From Rattus norvegicus (lineage: Eukaryota > Chordata > Mammalia > Rodentia > Muridae), in assembly GCF_036323735.1 (NCBI RefSeq), contig NC_086026.1, positions 54,503,039 through 54,567,038 of the forward strand: a stretch of DNA of 64,000 bases. The letters run 5' to 3'. Both the position numbers and the translations under genes were made by a program. The notes beneath the pieces were generated by a model. It did not search any database. It worked only from the letters and a program-made list of their open reading frames with translations, and had not been told where the DNA came from. Positions 1-11,094 of this stretch are shown one piece after another; within the stretch, counting starts at the first letter, position 1; the number at the start of each line of letters is the position of its first letter.

Positions 1-1020
1 CCAAGGTAGAATCAACCCTGCCTCTCTCTCTTCAGAACTCTCTGATCTTCAGCAAGTTACTTGGATGTCTTCTGGCCTCTCTCGACTGTCAAGTGGGCAT
101 CACAGTGGCCCCTGGGGTTCAGGACACCCTGAGATACCCAAAGGCCAGTCCTGAGGGGCACAGTGAGTGCACTGAGGACTAATCCAAGAAATCGGGCATT
201 CTCCAGTTACAAGCCTGGAAGAACTAGGTGTCTCCTGACCTGAGTAGCAAACTGGCTGGGAGTGGGACAGTACTTGTTTCCCAGAAAGACATTCACAGCT
301 TGCCAGCTCACTTTAGGAAACTGAATGAAGCTCAGACAGTGATGGATCAATGGTGGGCGTTACCATGCTCTGACCAGAACTGCTTAGGTGTACATGTCTC
401 TAGCCCTCTGTTTAAATTTCAATTTCACTTTAGGATGGACTCAAAGTGGTCACTGGATCTCTTTCTTCCTCTTCCCCACATGACCACAACGAACAAATCT
501 TTCTGCTTCTCTCTATTGACCTGGCTGTTTAATTTGGCTTCTGGAGGACAGGAGGCTGAACTTGGCTTCTTGAAGTAGAGACTGTTACCCCCAGCTTTCG
601 GTAGCATTCCCTTCTTTCGAGTCCCACAAGATGAGCTCAACCCAGCCCCAGAGCTGATGTCATCTGAGTCTTCTCAGGAGGGACTTCCAGGGGAGGCCTA
701 TGAGAATTCACTCTGCACTTCTGTTTCCAAACAGCTCTCTGCTCTGGTCTCTGGGTGTCAATCTCAGTTCTCCCTTTGATTCCCACCCAAACCAACACAG
801 AAATCAAGTGAAAGAATAAAAACTCCCTTATGTGTGTAGTCAGTCCTCTGAAAATGAAGGGCCTGTCTCAGGGGCCTACACTCCAGCATACACAAGGACA
901 TTGCCACCTTTAAAGTCATGTTAACCACTTTGCCCCGTTGGTCTCATGTTAGTGTGTCAACTCTGAAGGGACCCACTGTTCACCTCTTTCCCCTCCGTCC
1001 TCACTGTACTCACTGTTTTT
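1..1020. other. Intergenic, no feature recognised
   Basis: No exon, SINE or RNA gene is recognisable. Short ORFs on both strands show no family resemblance. Read as ordinary unique rodent intergenic sequence. Confidence 0.5.
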
Positions 1021-1034
1021 TTTTTTTTTTCATT

Positions 1035-1190
1035 GTTTGTTTATGTGTATGTTTGAATGTATGAGTGTCTGGCCCACATATACGTCTAGTGTGTGTGGCC
1101 ACTAGAGGGTGCCAGAGCTCCTGGATCTGGAGTTATGAAGAGCTGTGGATTACCACAAGGCTGCTGGGAATTTAACCTGGGTCTTCTCTA
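1035..1190 (-). repeat. B3-type SINE (reverse orientation)
   Basis: Reads as the reverse complement of a rodent B3/B2-related SINE, with the typical block around the phrase ctgggaatttaacctgggtc near its right side. It is cut by the B2 that follows directly. It carries a CTCF-like motif (1099-1114), as many rodent B2/B3 copies do. Family assigned by eye. Confidence 0.7.
1099..1114 (+). promoter_or_regulatory. CTCF-like motif inside a SINE
   Basis: The sequence ccactagagggtgcca fits the CTCF core consensus. Rodent B2/B3 SINEs are known to have spread such sites, and this copy lies in a B3-type SINE. Occupancy cannot be judged from sequence. Confidence 0.45.
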
Positions 1191-1361
1191 AGAGTTTTAA
1201 GATTTATTTATTATATATGAGTACATTGTAGCTGTTTTGAAGAGGGCATCAGATGTCAGCACAGATGGCTGTGAGTCACCATGTGGGTGCTGGGACTTGA
1301 ACTCAGGACCCGTGGAAGAGCAGTCAGTGCCCTTAACCATTGAGCCATCTCTCCAGGCCCC
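1191..1361 (-). repeat. B2 SINE (reverse orientation)
   Basis: Reverse complement of B2: it ends with the B2 5' phrase (gagccatctctccaggccc on the + strand) and starts with the B2 3' tail (tttaagatttatttattata). It appears to be inserted in the older B3 on its left. Confidence 0.85.
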
Positions 1362-1369
1362 TCTTCTCT

Positions 1370-2095
1370 GTCTCCCTCTGAGACCTTCTTGCCATCCTGT
1401 CTGGCTCAGATCACCATATAGATTCTTCCACTTTCAACCAACTACTCTGTTTCCCTTTCTTTTCTCTATAGCTTTCGTTGTTACAGAAATAATCCATTAG
1501 TTAATTTGTCAGTTGTCACCTGCCTCCCTCTGTCCCATCTCTTGGAGTACGGCTCTTGCCAGTCTGCATACCCAGGATACCCAGACATGTGCCAGCAGGA
1601 CACAGTCACCCTGTCATAAGGCCAGGGCTGTGCGTGAACAGCATGTTTTGTTCCTCTAAGCTAAACCTCTGGGCAGTGGGACAGGATGTCTAATCTTTTA
1701 GGTTTTTTGACAATGTCAGCCTCCACTGTGACCCTTCCCTTCATACAATAATGTGAGCTATCTGTGCAGCCTTGGGCTGGTGGCACTTTGGGGTGTGAAG
1801 ACTCAAGAATATGGTATAGTGTGGTATGCCAAGTGGTACAGAAAAGTGGATGCATTAAGAGGATGTAGATCTAGAGGGACCTGAAGCACAGGCTTCCCCA
1901 ACACCTCCCTGGCAAAGCCCAGGATATCTTAGAGAACTCCGAGAAGTCCGTGACATTGACAAGATGATGTTTCTTCAAGAGGATGCTCAGGGGAAAGATC
2001 ACAGTGAGAAAATCATAGGAGAAGTGGACTGGAAAGAGAGGTATCTTGTACTCGGAGCTACGGGGTATGAGGCAAATGAGGAAAGCCAGGAAGTG
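1370..2095. other. Intergenic, no feature recognised
   Basis: Unique-looking sequence between the B2 copy and the CpG-rich patch. No splice-bounded coding segment or repeat family was recognised. Confidence 0.4.
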
Positions 2096-2099
2096 GGAG

Positions 2100-2350
2100 G
2101 AGCGGAGTTTTTCCGAATTATGTCACTAGGTGGCGCCAGAAGATAGAAACTGGAAGGCTATACACTCACGCGAGCAGGCAGATTCTCGGAGTCACTTCCC
2201 CGGAAATGACTCAGCAGGCGTGACTTCAGCAGGTGGGGGCTCTTCCGCTTGCGACCCAGGCAGCACGTCATCACCTCATCGCCTCATTTCAGCAGGCGCT
2301 GGGCGCCGATGAGGTGGTCTTCGAGTTTCGTTCACGTATTACCCGCTCTT
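2100..2350. promoter_or_regulatory. Small CpG-rich patch with clustered factor motifs
   Basis: CpG dinucleotides are much denser here than on either side. The patch contains a CTCF-like site (2123-2137), an NF-E2/AP-1-like tgactcagc (2207-2215), a CRE-like acgtcatc, three copies of tcagcagg (2211, 2226, 2289) and a 10-bp inverted repeat (2272-2281 with 2307-2316). It could be an enhancer, a small promoter or an insulator. No transcript start can be assigned from sequence, and the function is inferred. Confidence 0.4.
2123..2137 (+). promoter_or_regulatory. CTCF-like motif
   Basis: tcactaggtggcgcc is a close fit to the CTCF core consensus and is not in a recognised SINE. It has the same orientation as the SINE-borne motif 1 kb upstream. 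Confidence 0.5.
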
Positions 2351-2359
2351 CACTCAACA

Positions 2360-3250
2360 TCAGTCGGGGTTCTTTTGTATCTGAGCAGTGTAGTGGGAGC
2401 ACCTGACTGATTCCTGCACGGAACAACGTGAAGTAAATGAATGACACAGTAGAAAACACTCTGACCCAGCCCAGCACAGCTCACAGTTCTAGCGCATTCT
2501 CTCTCCCCCCCCTGAAACCAGGCATCACTAATCAATTTAACCCTGTGCCTGACATTTATGACACACTGCCCTATAGTCTGAGTAGCCTGTTTAAAAGCAC
2601 ATATCTTATCTCCCCAACTGTGGAATGCAGCACATGCTGGTCATATCTTATTAATCACTTTTATCTCATGAACATCCCTCCCTGACATTTAGCATAGTAT
2701 CTGGACCACTGGCCTCTTTGGTCAAGATCTGATGATGTGATGGTAAGGGAGGAAGGGAGGAGGAGATCCATAGGCCATCTCCAGTGAGGCTGTTACCCTG
2801 CCTAGCAGGTCCTGCACATCATAGATATTAAGATGACAAAGGTCATTGAGGCAGAAAGGTGCCTGGGCTGGATGTGAGGGTACCCAGCAGTTTTATTTCA
2901 AGACGCTGCGTATCTTAGGCAGAAAGTGGTACAGAGAAGCCTAATGGCGAGGACTTTACCACCCCCACTGCTAACAGAGCAGTTTGGGCCATGCTGGACA
3001 AGGACCCTGTTGACATCTCCTACTGGGCTGCAGTCTGGTAATAGAGGAAAGCAAGGCATAAACGTCAGTAAGGAGGCATCCAAAACACTTCTCTGTCTAT
3101 GGGGCGCTGAGTCCGCACCTCGGTCTACACAGCAGTCATTGTGCTTTATAAAAGGGCACCAGGATATGTTTGATAGAACTGGGTATGTGCAGTGGGAGGG
3201 GGCCTCAGCAGGCCCATGCTGAGACATCCGTTCCCTTGAGGTACCAGCCA
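2360..3250. other. Intergenic, no feature recognised
   Basis: No repeat family or exon was recognised. Two overlapping ORFs of about 100 codons on opposite strands near 2.9-3.25 kb have no recognisable motif and look like chance. Confidence 0.4.
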
Positions 3251-3289
3251 TACGACAACGATGGGTGACAGGTATAGTGTAGAGTTTAT

Positions 3290-3460
3290 GGCATGGGAAA
3301 GGGATTGGGAAGGGAGACAGAAAGACAGAGGCAGGAGGGGAGAGACGACAGCCAGGAACATGTGGAGAGAGAGGGGGAAGAGGAGAGAGGGAGAAAGGGT
3401 CAGGGAGAGGAGAGAGTCAGAGAGAGAGAAGGGGCAGAGAGAGCAAAGAGGGGTTCATAG
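3290..3460 (+). repeat. Purine-rich (GA/GGGAGA) tract
   Basis: Long low-complexity run of G and A lying just upstream of the Gstp processed pseudogene. Confidence 0.8.
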
Positions 3461-3528
3461 CAAGCCAGGCCTACCTGGCTGTTGCCAGTAATGCTGGGCG
3501 GAGCCTAGAAGGAATGCTAAGAGCAGCC

Positions 3529-4241
<713 letters not shown>

Positions 4242-4285
4242 AATCAGTAATAAGTAATAATATTCATTTATTCTTCCATGCAAGG

Positions 4286-4320
4286 ACATTTCATTCATTC
4301 ATTCATCCATTCATTCATTC
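4286..4320 (+). repeat. (CATT)n microsatellite
   Basis: About eight tandem cattcatt-type units with one interruption. Confidence 0.8.
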
Positions 4321-4465
4321 TCTGGTCAGGCATTTACTTTTCTTTACGTCACTTGCTTTACTATTAAAACCGATAATGAGATGCAATAAAGAGAACTAAA
4401 GTAGACCTGGCCTCTGTCCTTACTGAGCTTAAAAATCTTCCCACCAGCCATCGGATTATCACATA

Positions 4466-4560
4466 CAACGGACACGGTGGTCCATAACTGTACTCCCAGC
4501 GCTCAGGAGGCGAAGGCAGGAAGACCACAAGTTCCTGGTCATCCTTGGCTTTATAATTAG
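4466..4560 (+). repeat. B1/B4-like SINE fragment
   Basis: The phrases ggtggtccataactgtactcc and caggaggcgaaggcaggaag match a diverged B1-type body. Confidence 0.5.
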
Positions 4561-5030
4561 AGATGATCTGAGCTATCTCGAATTATCACATACTGTGAAG
4601 TATGAAATTAAGGCTTCGTTAAGTGCTCCACATGAAGGTCTGTTGTAGGAAGATTTAGATAAGAAAGGGGTCCCTTTCAGCCCACAGACCTCGGAAACTA
4701 TAGAAACAGATGTCTGTGCCAAGCCGTATATGACCTCAATGGAGCCCACCTGCCGCCACACTGATATATGTCTCTGGAGGAGCAAATTGGCCAACCACCT
4801 TATAGCTGATCTTTGAAGATGTCCTGTCCAGAGGGAAGCTAGACAGAAAATGTCTACGTACTAAGGATTTGACAGCCAAACACTCAACTGGTGGTCTACA
4901 ACTCCCTGTTCACCCATTCCGCCATCTTAAATGGGAAAAGACACCAAGCATTCTATATGAGATAAACAACTTGTCCCAGTTCCTGGGACTTTCTCAGTGT
5001 TAGCATTAAAAGCCCTATCTTCTGGTGAGT
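4561..5030. other. Intergenic, no feature recognised
   Basis: No repeat family or coding segment was recognised. Confidence 0.4.
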
Positions 5031-5031
5031 T

Positions 5032-5035
5032 CTAT

Positions 5036-5078
<43 letters not shown>

Positions 5079-5084
5079 TTTTTG
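5032..5084 (+). repeat. (TTTA)n microsatellite
   Basis: About 13 near-perfect TTTA units. This is the expanded A-tail side of the adjacent reverse B1. Confidence 0.9.
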
Positions 5085-5200
5085 AGACCGGTCTCTGTAA
5101 TTCAAGCTGGTCTGAAACTCACTATGTAGCCCAGGTTAGCCCCAAACTTGAGATCCTCCTGCCTTAGCCTCCTAAGTGTTGTACCACCAGGCCTGGCTAT
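5085..5200 (-). repeat. B1 SINE (reverse orientation)
   Basis: Reverse complement of B1: gagaccggtctctgtaattc, then caggcctggct at its 5' end. Diverged. Confidence 0.8.
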
Positions 5201-5209
5201 CATCGAGTT

Positions 5210-5590
5210 ATTGAATGTTGCCAGGTGATGTTCTGTGAGGCTGGGACTAGGAACCATTGTTCTACGTAATCGAAGTGCTTTGTGGCACTGTCATGTACAG
5301 AATCCTAGTTCATTTACTGCTCGGTTCCAGGCCTGGGCTGAGCTGTTGTTTCTATGGGTGACACAACATAGACTTCTCTGCTCTTTTCCCCTTTTTCTTC
5401 TTTGCTTCTCATTTGATCTTTCTGTCTAGGGTTGCTGATATGCCTAACTCTGACTCCTTCCATCAGTGTTCTCTAGGCGCAGTTCTGTCAGTAATGTCTC
5501 TCCCTCTGTCCCACCTCTGACTAGGGCATCCACTGACAGCCCCTCTGACACCTCGCAAGAGAAACATTTGGGGTGGTGTCTGTGATCGTG
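5210..5590. other. Intergenic, no feature recognised
   Basis: Unique-looking sequence between SINEs, with no coding segment recognised. Confidence 0.4.
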
Positions 5591-5593
5591 CAT

Positions 5594-5830
5594 AGCCTAG
5601 AGAGATGTCTCAGTGGTTAAGAGTGCTGCTGCTCATCCGGAGTATCTGATTCCCAGCCCCATATCAAGGGGATAGTGAAGTGTAAGTAGCACAACGGACT
5701 AACAAAACAGTTCTGTGGGTTGGTGAGCCTCCCACAACTCCAGCTTCAGGGGACCTCACACTGTTTTCTGGCTTTTGTGAGCACCCGAATGCATACAGCA
5801 TGTTTGCACACCCACACCCACAAATACATA
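5594..5830 (+). repeat. B3/B2-type SINE with 3' simple repeat
   Basis: Starts with gagagatgtctcagtggttaagagtgc, typical of B2/B3 A-box regions, and passes into ACAC/ACAT repeats at its 3' end. Confidence 0.7.
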
Positions 5831-5952
5831 CACACATACACATATACACACATAGACGTAGCCATAGACATGGACATAGGCATATACATACATACATACA
5901 TACATACATACATACATACATACATACATAGGCATATATATATACATACATA
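5818..5952 (+). repeat. (ACAT/TACA)n microsatellite
   Basis: A pure run of tacatacat-type units at about 5884-5932, flanked by imperfect CA and TA repeats. It keeps several frames open and gives spurious ORFs. Confidence 0.9.
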
Positions 5953-5979
5953 CAGCAACTCTAGGCAACACCAGGCCTC

Positions 5980-6358
5980 TACTCCTACACTATAGGATTC
6001 AACAAGATTTCTAAACCATCTCAGTGCTGGTGAGGAATAAACTCTGAACATGGAAGAATGTTCCAGATTGTCCTAAGGCTCCCAAACCCAAGAAACTCTA
6101 ACCCTGGTTCAGACAGTTCATGCTTGACAAAAATGGCAAAGGTACTTTAATGGAACAAAGGATGTCTTTCCAACACATGAGACCTCACATGCTCTATGCT
6201 CCTGTCTTTCTCTTTTTCTTCCTCAGTGCCTGAGTTCTTCCTTCTGCTAAGAAGCCAGTCCCTCCACTTGTTTGCAGTCTGTCTCCTTCCCTCTTCCTGA
6301 GACCTTTCTAGACTGCCTCGTTCAAAACTGATTCCCTCCTCTGTTCTGGTTTATCAAA
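5980..6358. other. Intergenic, no feature recognised
   Basis: No repeat family or coding segment was recognised. Confidence 0.4.
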
Positions 6359-6360
6359 TG

Positions 6361-6366
6361 CATGTA

Positions 6367-6415
<49 letters not shown>

Positions 6416-6500
6416 TATGCATGCATGCATGTATGTATGTGTTATGTACTTAATGTATGGTATGTATGTATGTATGTATGTATGTATGTATGTATGTGTT
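6361..6500 (+). repeat. (TG)n and (TATG)n compound microsatellite
   Basis: A TG run at about 6369-6405 followed by several TATG blocks, the longest at about 6463-6497. Confidence 0.9.
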
Positions 6501-6504
6501 TTTA

Positions 6505-7030
6505 TTTATCCCAATGTGACATGGAGGTGTTTCCTTCCTAACTCTTCCTCTTTTCCTTGTGAAGATTTGAGTTTCTTCTAAGAATATGGATCCCTTATCG
6601 GACGGAGTCCTCTATGTCCTTAACTGTGAGGGGGAAGGGCCTTATGTTTGGATGGCCAAAGTTACTCAGAACTTAGAAGAGTTTTGTTGTTGTTTGTTTG
6701 TTTCCTGACTTACTCAGAATCCCAGCACCTAGATCAGGTCTGGCATGTGGGACTTCAAAATTATTTGTGGGGGGAAAAGCAGGAGGGGATTTGTCCGGAA
6801 AGTTTTGATGGAGTAGAGGAGCATGAGGCAAGCTGATGGGAATGAAAGGGTTAAAGTTCATGACAGGCATGTTCGAAATGACCCAAGAAGAAATAAAGAA
6901 ACAAACAAACCAGTGGATGCAGCTCCCCTCAGCCCTGAGTTAGAATTTCCTAGGGGCAGAACAGAGAGGCCCCTGATGTCCCTCAGGAAAGTGGTTCTGA
7001 ATATTTAAGAATAGGATAAAGAGATATTTT
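6505..7030. other. Intergenic, no feature recognised
   Basis: No repeat family or coding segment was recognised. Confidence 0.4.
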
Positions 7031-7042
7031 AAAATATCACTG

Positions 7043-7137
7043 GGGGTTGGGGATTTAGCTCAGTGGTAGAGCGCTTGCCTAGGAAGCGCAAGGCCCTGGG
7101 TTCGATCCCCAGCTCCGAAAAAAAGAACCAAAAAAAA
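7043..7137 (+). mobile_element. ID SINE (rat BC1/tRNA-Ala type)
   Basis: Full-length ID element starting ggggttggggatttagctca, with pol III A box (tagctcagtggtagagcg) and B box (ggttcgatccc), then the adenine-rich tail aaaaaaagaaccaaaaaaaaaa. A target-site duplication aaaatatcactgg is present at 7031-7043 and about 7138-7150. The near-consensus body indicates a young insertion. Confidence 0.97.
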
Positions 7138-7472
7138 AAAATATCACTGGGCTTCAAAGAGCCTGTGGAAGCTTCCCCTAGAGCCAAAGTTGATGTGTTT
7201 CCTCCTTTTATTTGCTGTTGCATCAAATAAAAGCTGTACCCTTTAAAAAAAAAGTCAAGCATGTGCACACAGTTACCATACAGCTCAGAAAGTTCGCTCC
7301 TAGGTGTCTACACCTCAGGACTTGGAAGCATACACCACAGGCAGATGTTCATGGCACCCGTATTCGAGACTGCTCCGAAGTGAAAGCCACCCAAATGATC
7401 AGTGTGTGATAAATGGACAAATTAAACGGAGCATGACCTCCAAGTGGGTATTATTCCACAGTAACAAAGTGG

Positions 7473-7700
7473 AGATGACTCAGCGGTAAGGACGCCTAGG
7501 GCCCAAAGGTGAGAACCTGAGTTGGGCTTCCCAGAACCTGCATCAAAAGCTGGGCAAAGTGGTTCATGACTGTAAACCCAGTTTTGTCAGGAGAGGAGAC
7601 CCCCCAGACCCCTGAAGCTCAATGGCCAGTTTCAGCGGAAATCCATGAGCTGCCCACCCCATCTCCCCCAGCCCCAAATTAAAATTAAAGTGAAGAGAAA
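7473..7700 (+). repeat. B3-like SINE, diverged
   Basis: Begins gagatgactcagcggtaagg and carries gagaacctgagttgggcttccc and gctgggcaaagtggttcatgac, typical of B3/B4 SINEs. Confidence 0.6.
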
Positions 7701-7752
7701 AGTTCTCTAATACTGACCTTGGCTCTCCACATCCATGAATATGTTCTTGAGT

Positions 7753-7755
<3 letters not shown>

Positions 7756-7795
<40 letters not shown>

Positions 7796-7810
7796 CACAC
7801 ATGCACACAC
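7756..7810 (+). repeat. (CA)n microsatellite
   Basis: About 24 CA units with a few interruptions. Confidence 0.95.
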
Positions 7811-7814
7811 AGAA

Positions 7815-8170
7815 TAAAATGCTGACACATGAATATGAGAGCAAATATTCTATTATTCTATAGTTTTGCTCATAAGAAATGTGCAGGCTGGACATACCTA
7901 TATATGCAGAAAGTAGATGTTACTTATGGTTGTGGGAGGGACACTGGAGTAAAACAGGGTCTGACCACTAATGAGAAGCTCTTGGAGGGGGAGGGGATGA
8001 AAATGAAATTAGTTATGATAACGGTTTAATTGTGCATAATGTTGTAGACATAAAAACCATTTGATTATATACTTTGCAACTGACTCACACCATACATGAG
8101 TTCTCTCTCAACAAGGTTAGTAGTTAAAAACATTTTATGGAATGAATATACCAATCTCTTCCTCTGCTCC
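7815..8170. other. Intergenic, no feature recognised
   Basis: AT-rich sequence with no family recognised. Confidence 0.4.
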
Positions 8171-8173
8171 CCG

Positions 8174-8206
8174 TTTGTTTGTTTGTTTGTTTGTTTGTTT
8201 GTTTGT
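8174..8206 (+). repeat. (TTTG)n microsatellite
   Basis: Seven to eight tandem units at the tail of a reverse B1-like element. Confidence 0.9.
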
Positions 8207-8300
8207 GACAAATTTTCATACCATAACCCAGGCTGGTCTCAAACTCCTGATGATTCTTCCTGCCTCTATTTCCTTACTGCTGGGGTTACTGGTTGGAGTT
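8207..8300 (-). repeat. B1-like SINE fragment (reverse)
   Basis: aacccaggctggtctcaaactcc followed by a tgctggggttac-type block, as in reverse B1 elements. Confidence 0.65.
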
Positions 8301-8497
8301 ACTGTGCTTGGGTTACACTGGTTGAATCTGTTCCTTTTGATTGCCTCCTGACTCTTATCTTAGGTGGACAAACCTGGAGGGTTGAGTTCCAGGACCTGGT
8401 CACTAAGCTTGGAAATCTACAGCTGAGAGCACACAGCTCCTGCAGGCTGTGCCCTCTTCCCACATCCGGTTTGTGAATGCAACAAGAGATCTCATGG

Positions 8498-8595
8498 GGG
8501 GCTGGGGATTTAGCTCAGTGGTAGAGCGCTTACCTAGGAAGCGCAAGGCCCTGGGTTCGGTCCCCAGCTCCGAAAAAAAGAACCAAAAAAAAAAA
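8498..8595 (+). mobile_element. ID SINE
   Basis: Near-consensus ID body (ggggctggggatttagctca, B box ggttcggtccc) with an aaaaaaagaaccaaaaaaa tail. The flanking duplication aagagatctcatgg lies at about 8484-8497 and 8596-8609. Young insertion. Confidence 0.97.
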
Positions 8596-8723
8596 AAGAG
8601 ATCTCATGGGACTCATGGTGGTCACACACAGGAGAGCCCTTGGTGACCTATCCCCACAGTCCACCACAGTGAAGCATTCTCCTGTCAGCTGGACTCACCC
8701 ACCCCTCATAATTACACCACTAG

Positions 8724-8824
<101 letters not shown>

Positions 8825-8829
8825 TCTAT

Positions 8830-9835
8830 ACTGGGGTAATTAAACAGAACTTGGGGCTGATGACTCGGACCACATGGCATCACACCAGCCTTAGAGCAGT
8901 CTGGGAGAACTGGCTCGTCCAGGCCCTGGGAAGAGTGGAGAGCCAGGGCACATAGCACTGAGAGCCAGAGGTGAGGGGGATTGGCAAACAGGAGAGTTCT
9001 CTGCCCTTTTTCAGCCCCTGCCCTCCAACGGGAGCCTGCAGCTTGTAGGAACAGGTAGTTCCAGGTGGGGAGGGCTGAGGACAGCTCACTGGTTTAAGCT
9101 TACGTTAGCCCGGAGGCTTTGAACTCCGTGCTGAGACCTGTTGATTTGGTGCGGGCTACCCAAGTTCAGAAGAGTCAATCAATTATTTGCCATACATCAC
9201 AAAATTTCCATGCAGTGGAGCCTGTATTCAAATCCTGCTCTGCCTGATTCAGACATCGAAGCATCAGTCAACCACTGCCTACGCCATAGTTTTATGATCC
9301 TGAAGAGTCGAGCTCTGACTGGCTTAGGGAATGTCCAAGTGATGCAGGAACCATCTGAAGAAGGCAGAGCCATGACTCATCCGCTGGTGCTATTTTGTGG
9401 GAGGACCCAGCAATTTTTCTTTGTGATGGGAGCCTGCTAGGAGCAATTTAGATATGAAGCAACTCCTGTTTGGTGCATAGTAGAGATTCAATAAAGACTT
9501 GTTGATTGACTAACTGTTTGCTTAGCTTTTTGCTAGACATTGTAAGGGGGAAGTAAAAGAATTGCTATCAGTTAATCATCGAATATTATGGTTGATAGGA
9601 AAGCCAGGCTTCCTAGGATTATTAACTGCATTTTTTAAAACGTTAAATAAATTCATATAAACTAGTACATTCTGAATGGGGTAAAATACACTTATGAAGC
9701 CAGCTTGATAACAGTGTACAGTATCTTTTTAGCTTATCTTGGTATGTTGAAGAGGGTTTGCATCCAAAACTATTGAGAAAAATCTTAAGCAAGAACTGCT
9801 AAAGTCAATCATGATGACATGTTGGTTATCTTAGC
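8830..9835. other. Intergenic, no feature recognised
   Basis: Unique-looking sequence. Several 60-100 codon ORFs have no supporting motif or splice context. Confidence 0.4.
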
Positions 9836-9839
9836 AGAG

Positions 9840-9915
9840 GGAAGGCTGAGGCAGCGGGATCAAGAGTTCAAGCCCAGCCTGGGCTACTTAGTGAGATCTT
9901 ATATGTTTCATATAG
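9840..9915 (+). repeat. B1 SINE fragment
   Basis: The phrase gaggcagcgggatcaagagttcaagcc and then cagcctgggctac marks a partial B1. It ends in a GA-rich tract. Confidence 0.65.
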
Positions 9916-9917
9916 CA

Positions 9918-10005
9918 AGATAGAAAGGAAGGAAGGGGAGAGGAAAGAGAGATGGGAAGAGGGAGGGAAGGGGATGGGAAGAAGGGAAAGAAGAAGAGAG
10001 CCAGA
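9918..10005 (+). repeat. GA-rich (GGAA/GGGAAG) tract
   Basis: Low-complexity purine run beyond the B1 fragment. Confidence 0.85.
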
Positions 10006-10071
10006 GCCTGAGATTTACATAGTAATTTTGTAAATAATGTAACTTGATTTCTAACATAAGGTATTCAGAAG

Positions 10072-10086
10072 TTTTTTTTTGTTTTG

Positions 10087-10118
<32 letters not shown>

Positions 10119-10165
10119 TGGTTTGGTTTGGTTTGGTTTGGTTGTTGTTGCTGTGGTTTGTTTTT
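10072..10165 (+). repeat. (TTTTG)n/(GTTTG)n simple repeat
   Basis: T/G-rich pentamer repeat with changing unit; imperfect. Confidence 0.85.
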
Positions 10166-10169
10166 TAAT

Positions 10170-10520
10170 TTGTTATGGTGGGGCTATTCAAAACTTCCTG
10201 AACTCTGGGAAAAGAGTGACTAGTAACTTCCACCACATTTGAATCTGATGTATATAAAGAGGCACAAAGAGGCATTAATAGTTTCATAAATCCAAGTAGC
10301 TGGTAGAATGGTGCATACTGAGGTTCTAAGATGAGCTTGAATTTAAGGGCAACCTGAGATGCTTAGCAAGAACTCAGCTCACGAAGGTCAGCAGCTGAGT
10401 TAAACAGGGTTTTTCAAAAATCCTTTTTCTGGTATCTACTGACTATACAATCTTGTGAACCACAGTTGCTTCCTCATCTGTAAAATGGGTACAAATATAG
10501 CATCTTTTTGCAGTTAAGAG
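10170..10520. other. Intergenic, no feature recognised
   Basis: No repeat family or exon was recognised. Confidence 0.35.
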
Positions 10521-10523
10521 AGT

Positions 10524-10669
10524 TGTGCAGTGGTGACACATACATGCCTTTGATCCCAGTACTTGGTAGGCAGAGGCAGGTGCATCTCTGAGTTTGAAGT
10601 CAGTCTGGCCTACAGAGTGAGTTCCAGGACAGCCAAGGCTACACTGAGAAACCCTGTCTTTAAAAAAAA
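10524..10669 (+). repeat. B1 SINE
   Basis: Nearly full B1 with gcctttgatcccagtacttgg, ggcagaggcagg, gagttccaggacagccaagg and an A-run tail. Confidence 0.9.
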
Positions 10670-10914
10670 GTGGGCCCAATGGTATTGGCTGTTGACTTTT
10701 GGTAGCAAAGTTCAACAATGGCCAGGGCAAGGAGTCTTCTGGCTTACAAGGAAGTCCATGAGGCCAGACAGAGAAAGCTGCCCCTGCCTTGTTATTGTGC
10801 TCCAGCAACTCCTGAAACAGGAAGGCACACGGCCAACAGCTGTGGTCTAATATACAAAAAAGAGTGAGATTTGGGGATTGAGTACGAGCCCTCTGGTTTG
10901 CTATCAGAAAATCA

Positions 10915-11090
10915 ATGGGTGCCAATGAGCTAGCTCGCAGGTCAAGGTGCTTGCCTCCAAACCCGATGACCTGAGTTTGACCCCTGAAACCCACATGAGG
11001 GAAGAAGAGGACCAACTCCTACAAGTTGTCCTCTGACCCCCACATGCATGCTGTGGCACATCCCATAGTCCCAGTAAAGAAATACATGGA
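10915..11090 (+). repeat. B3-type SINE
   Basis: Contains tcaaggtgcttgcctccaaacc, gacctgagtttgacccctg and cctctgacccccacatgcatg, typical of B3. Confidence 0.75.
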
Positions 11091-11094
11091 ACAA

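Noticed and set aside
7043..7137. tRNA-Ala gene
   Set aside because: It has A and B boxes, but the A-rich tail, the target duplication and many near-identical copies show that it is an ID SINE.
10443..11015. 190-codon minus-strand ORF
   Set aside because: It consists mostly of antisense B1 and B3 SINE sequence.
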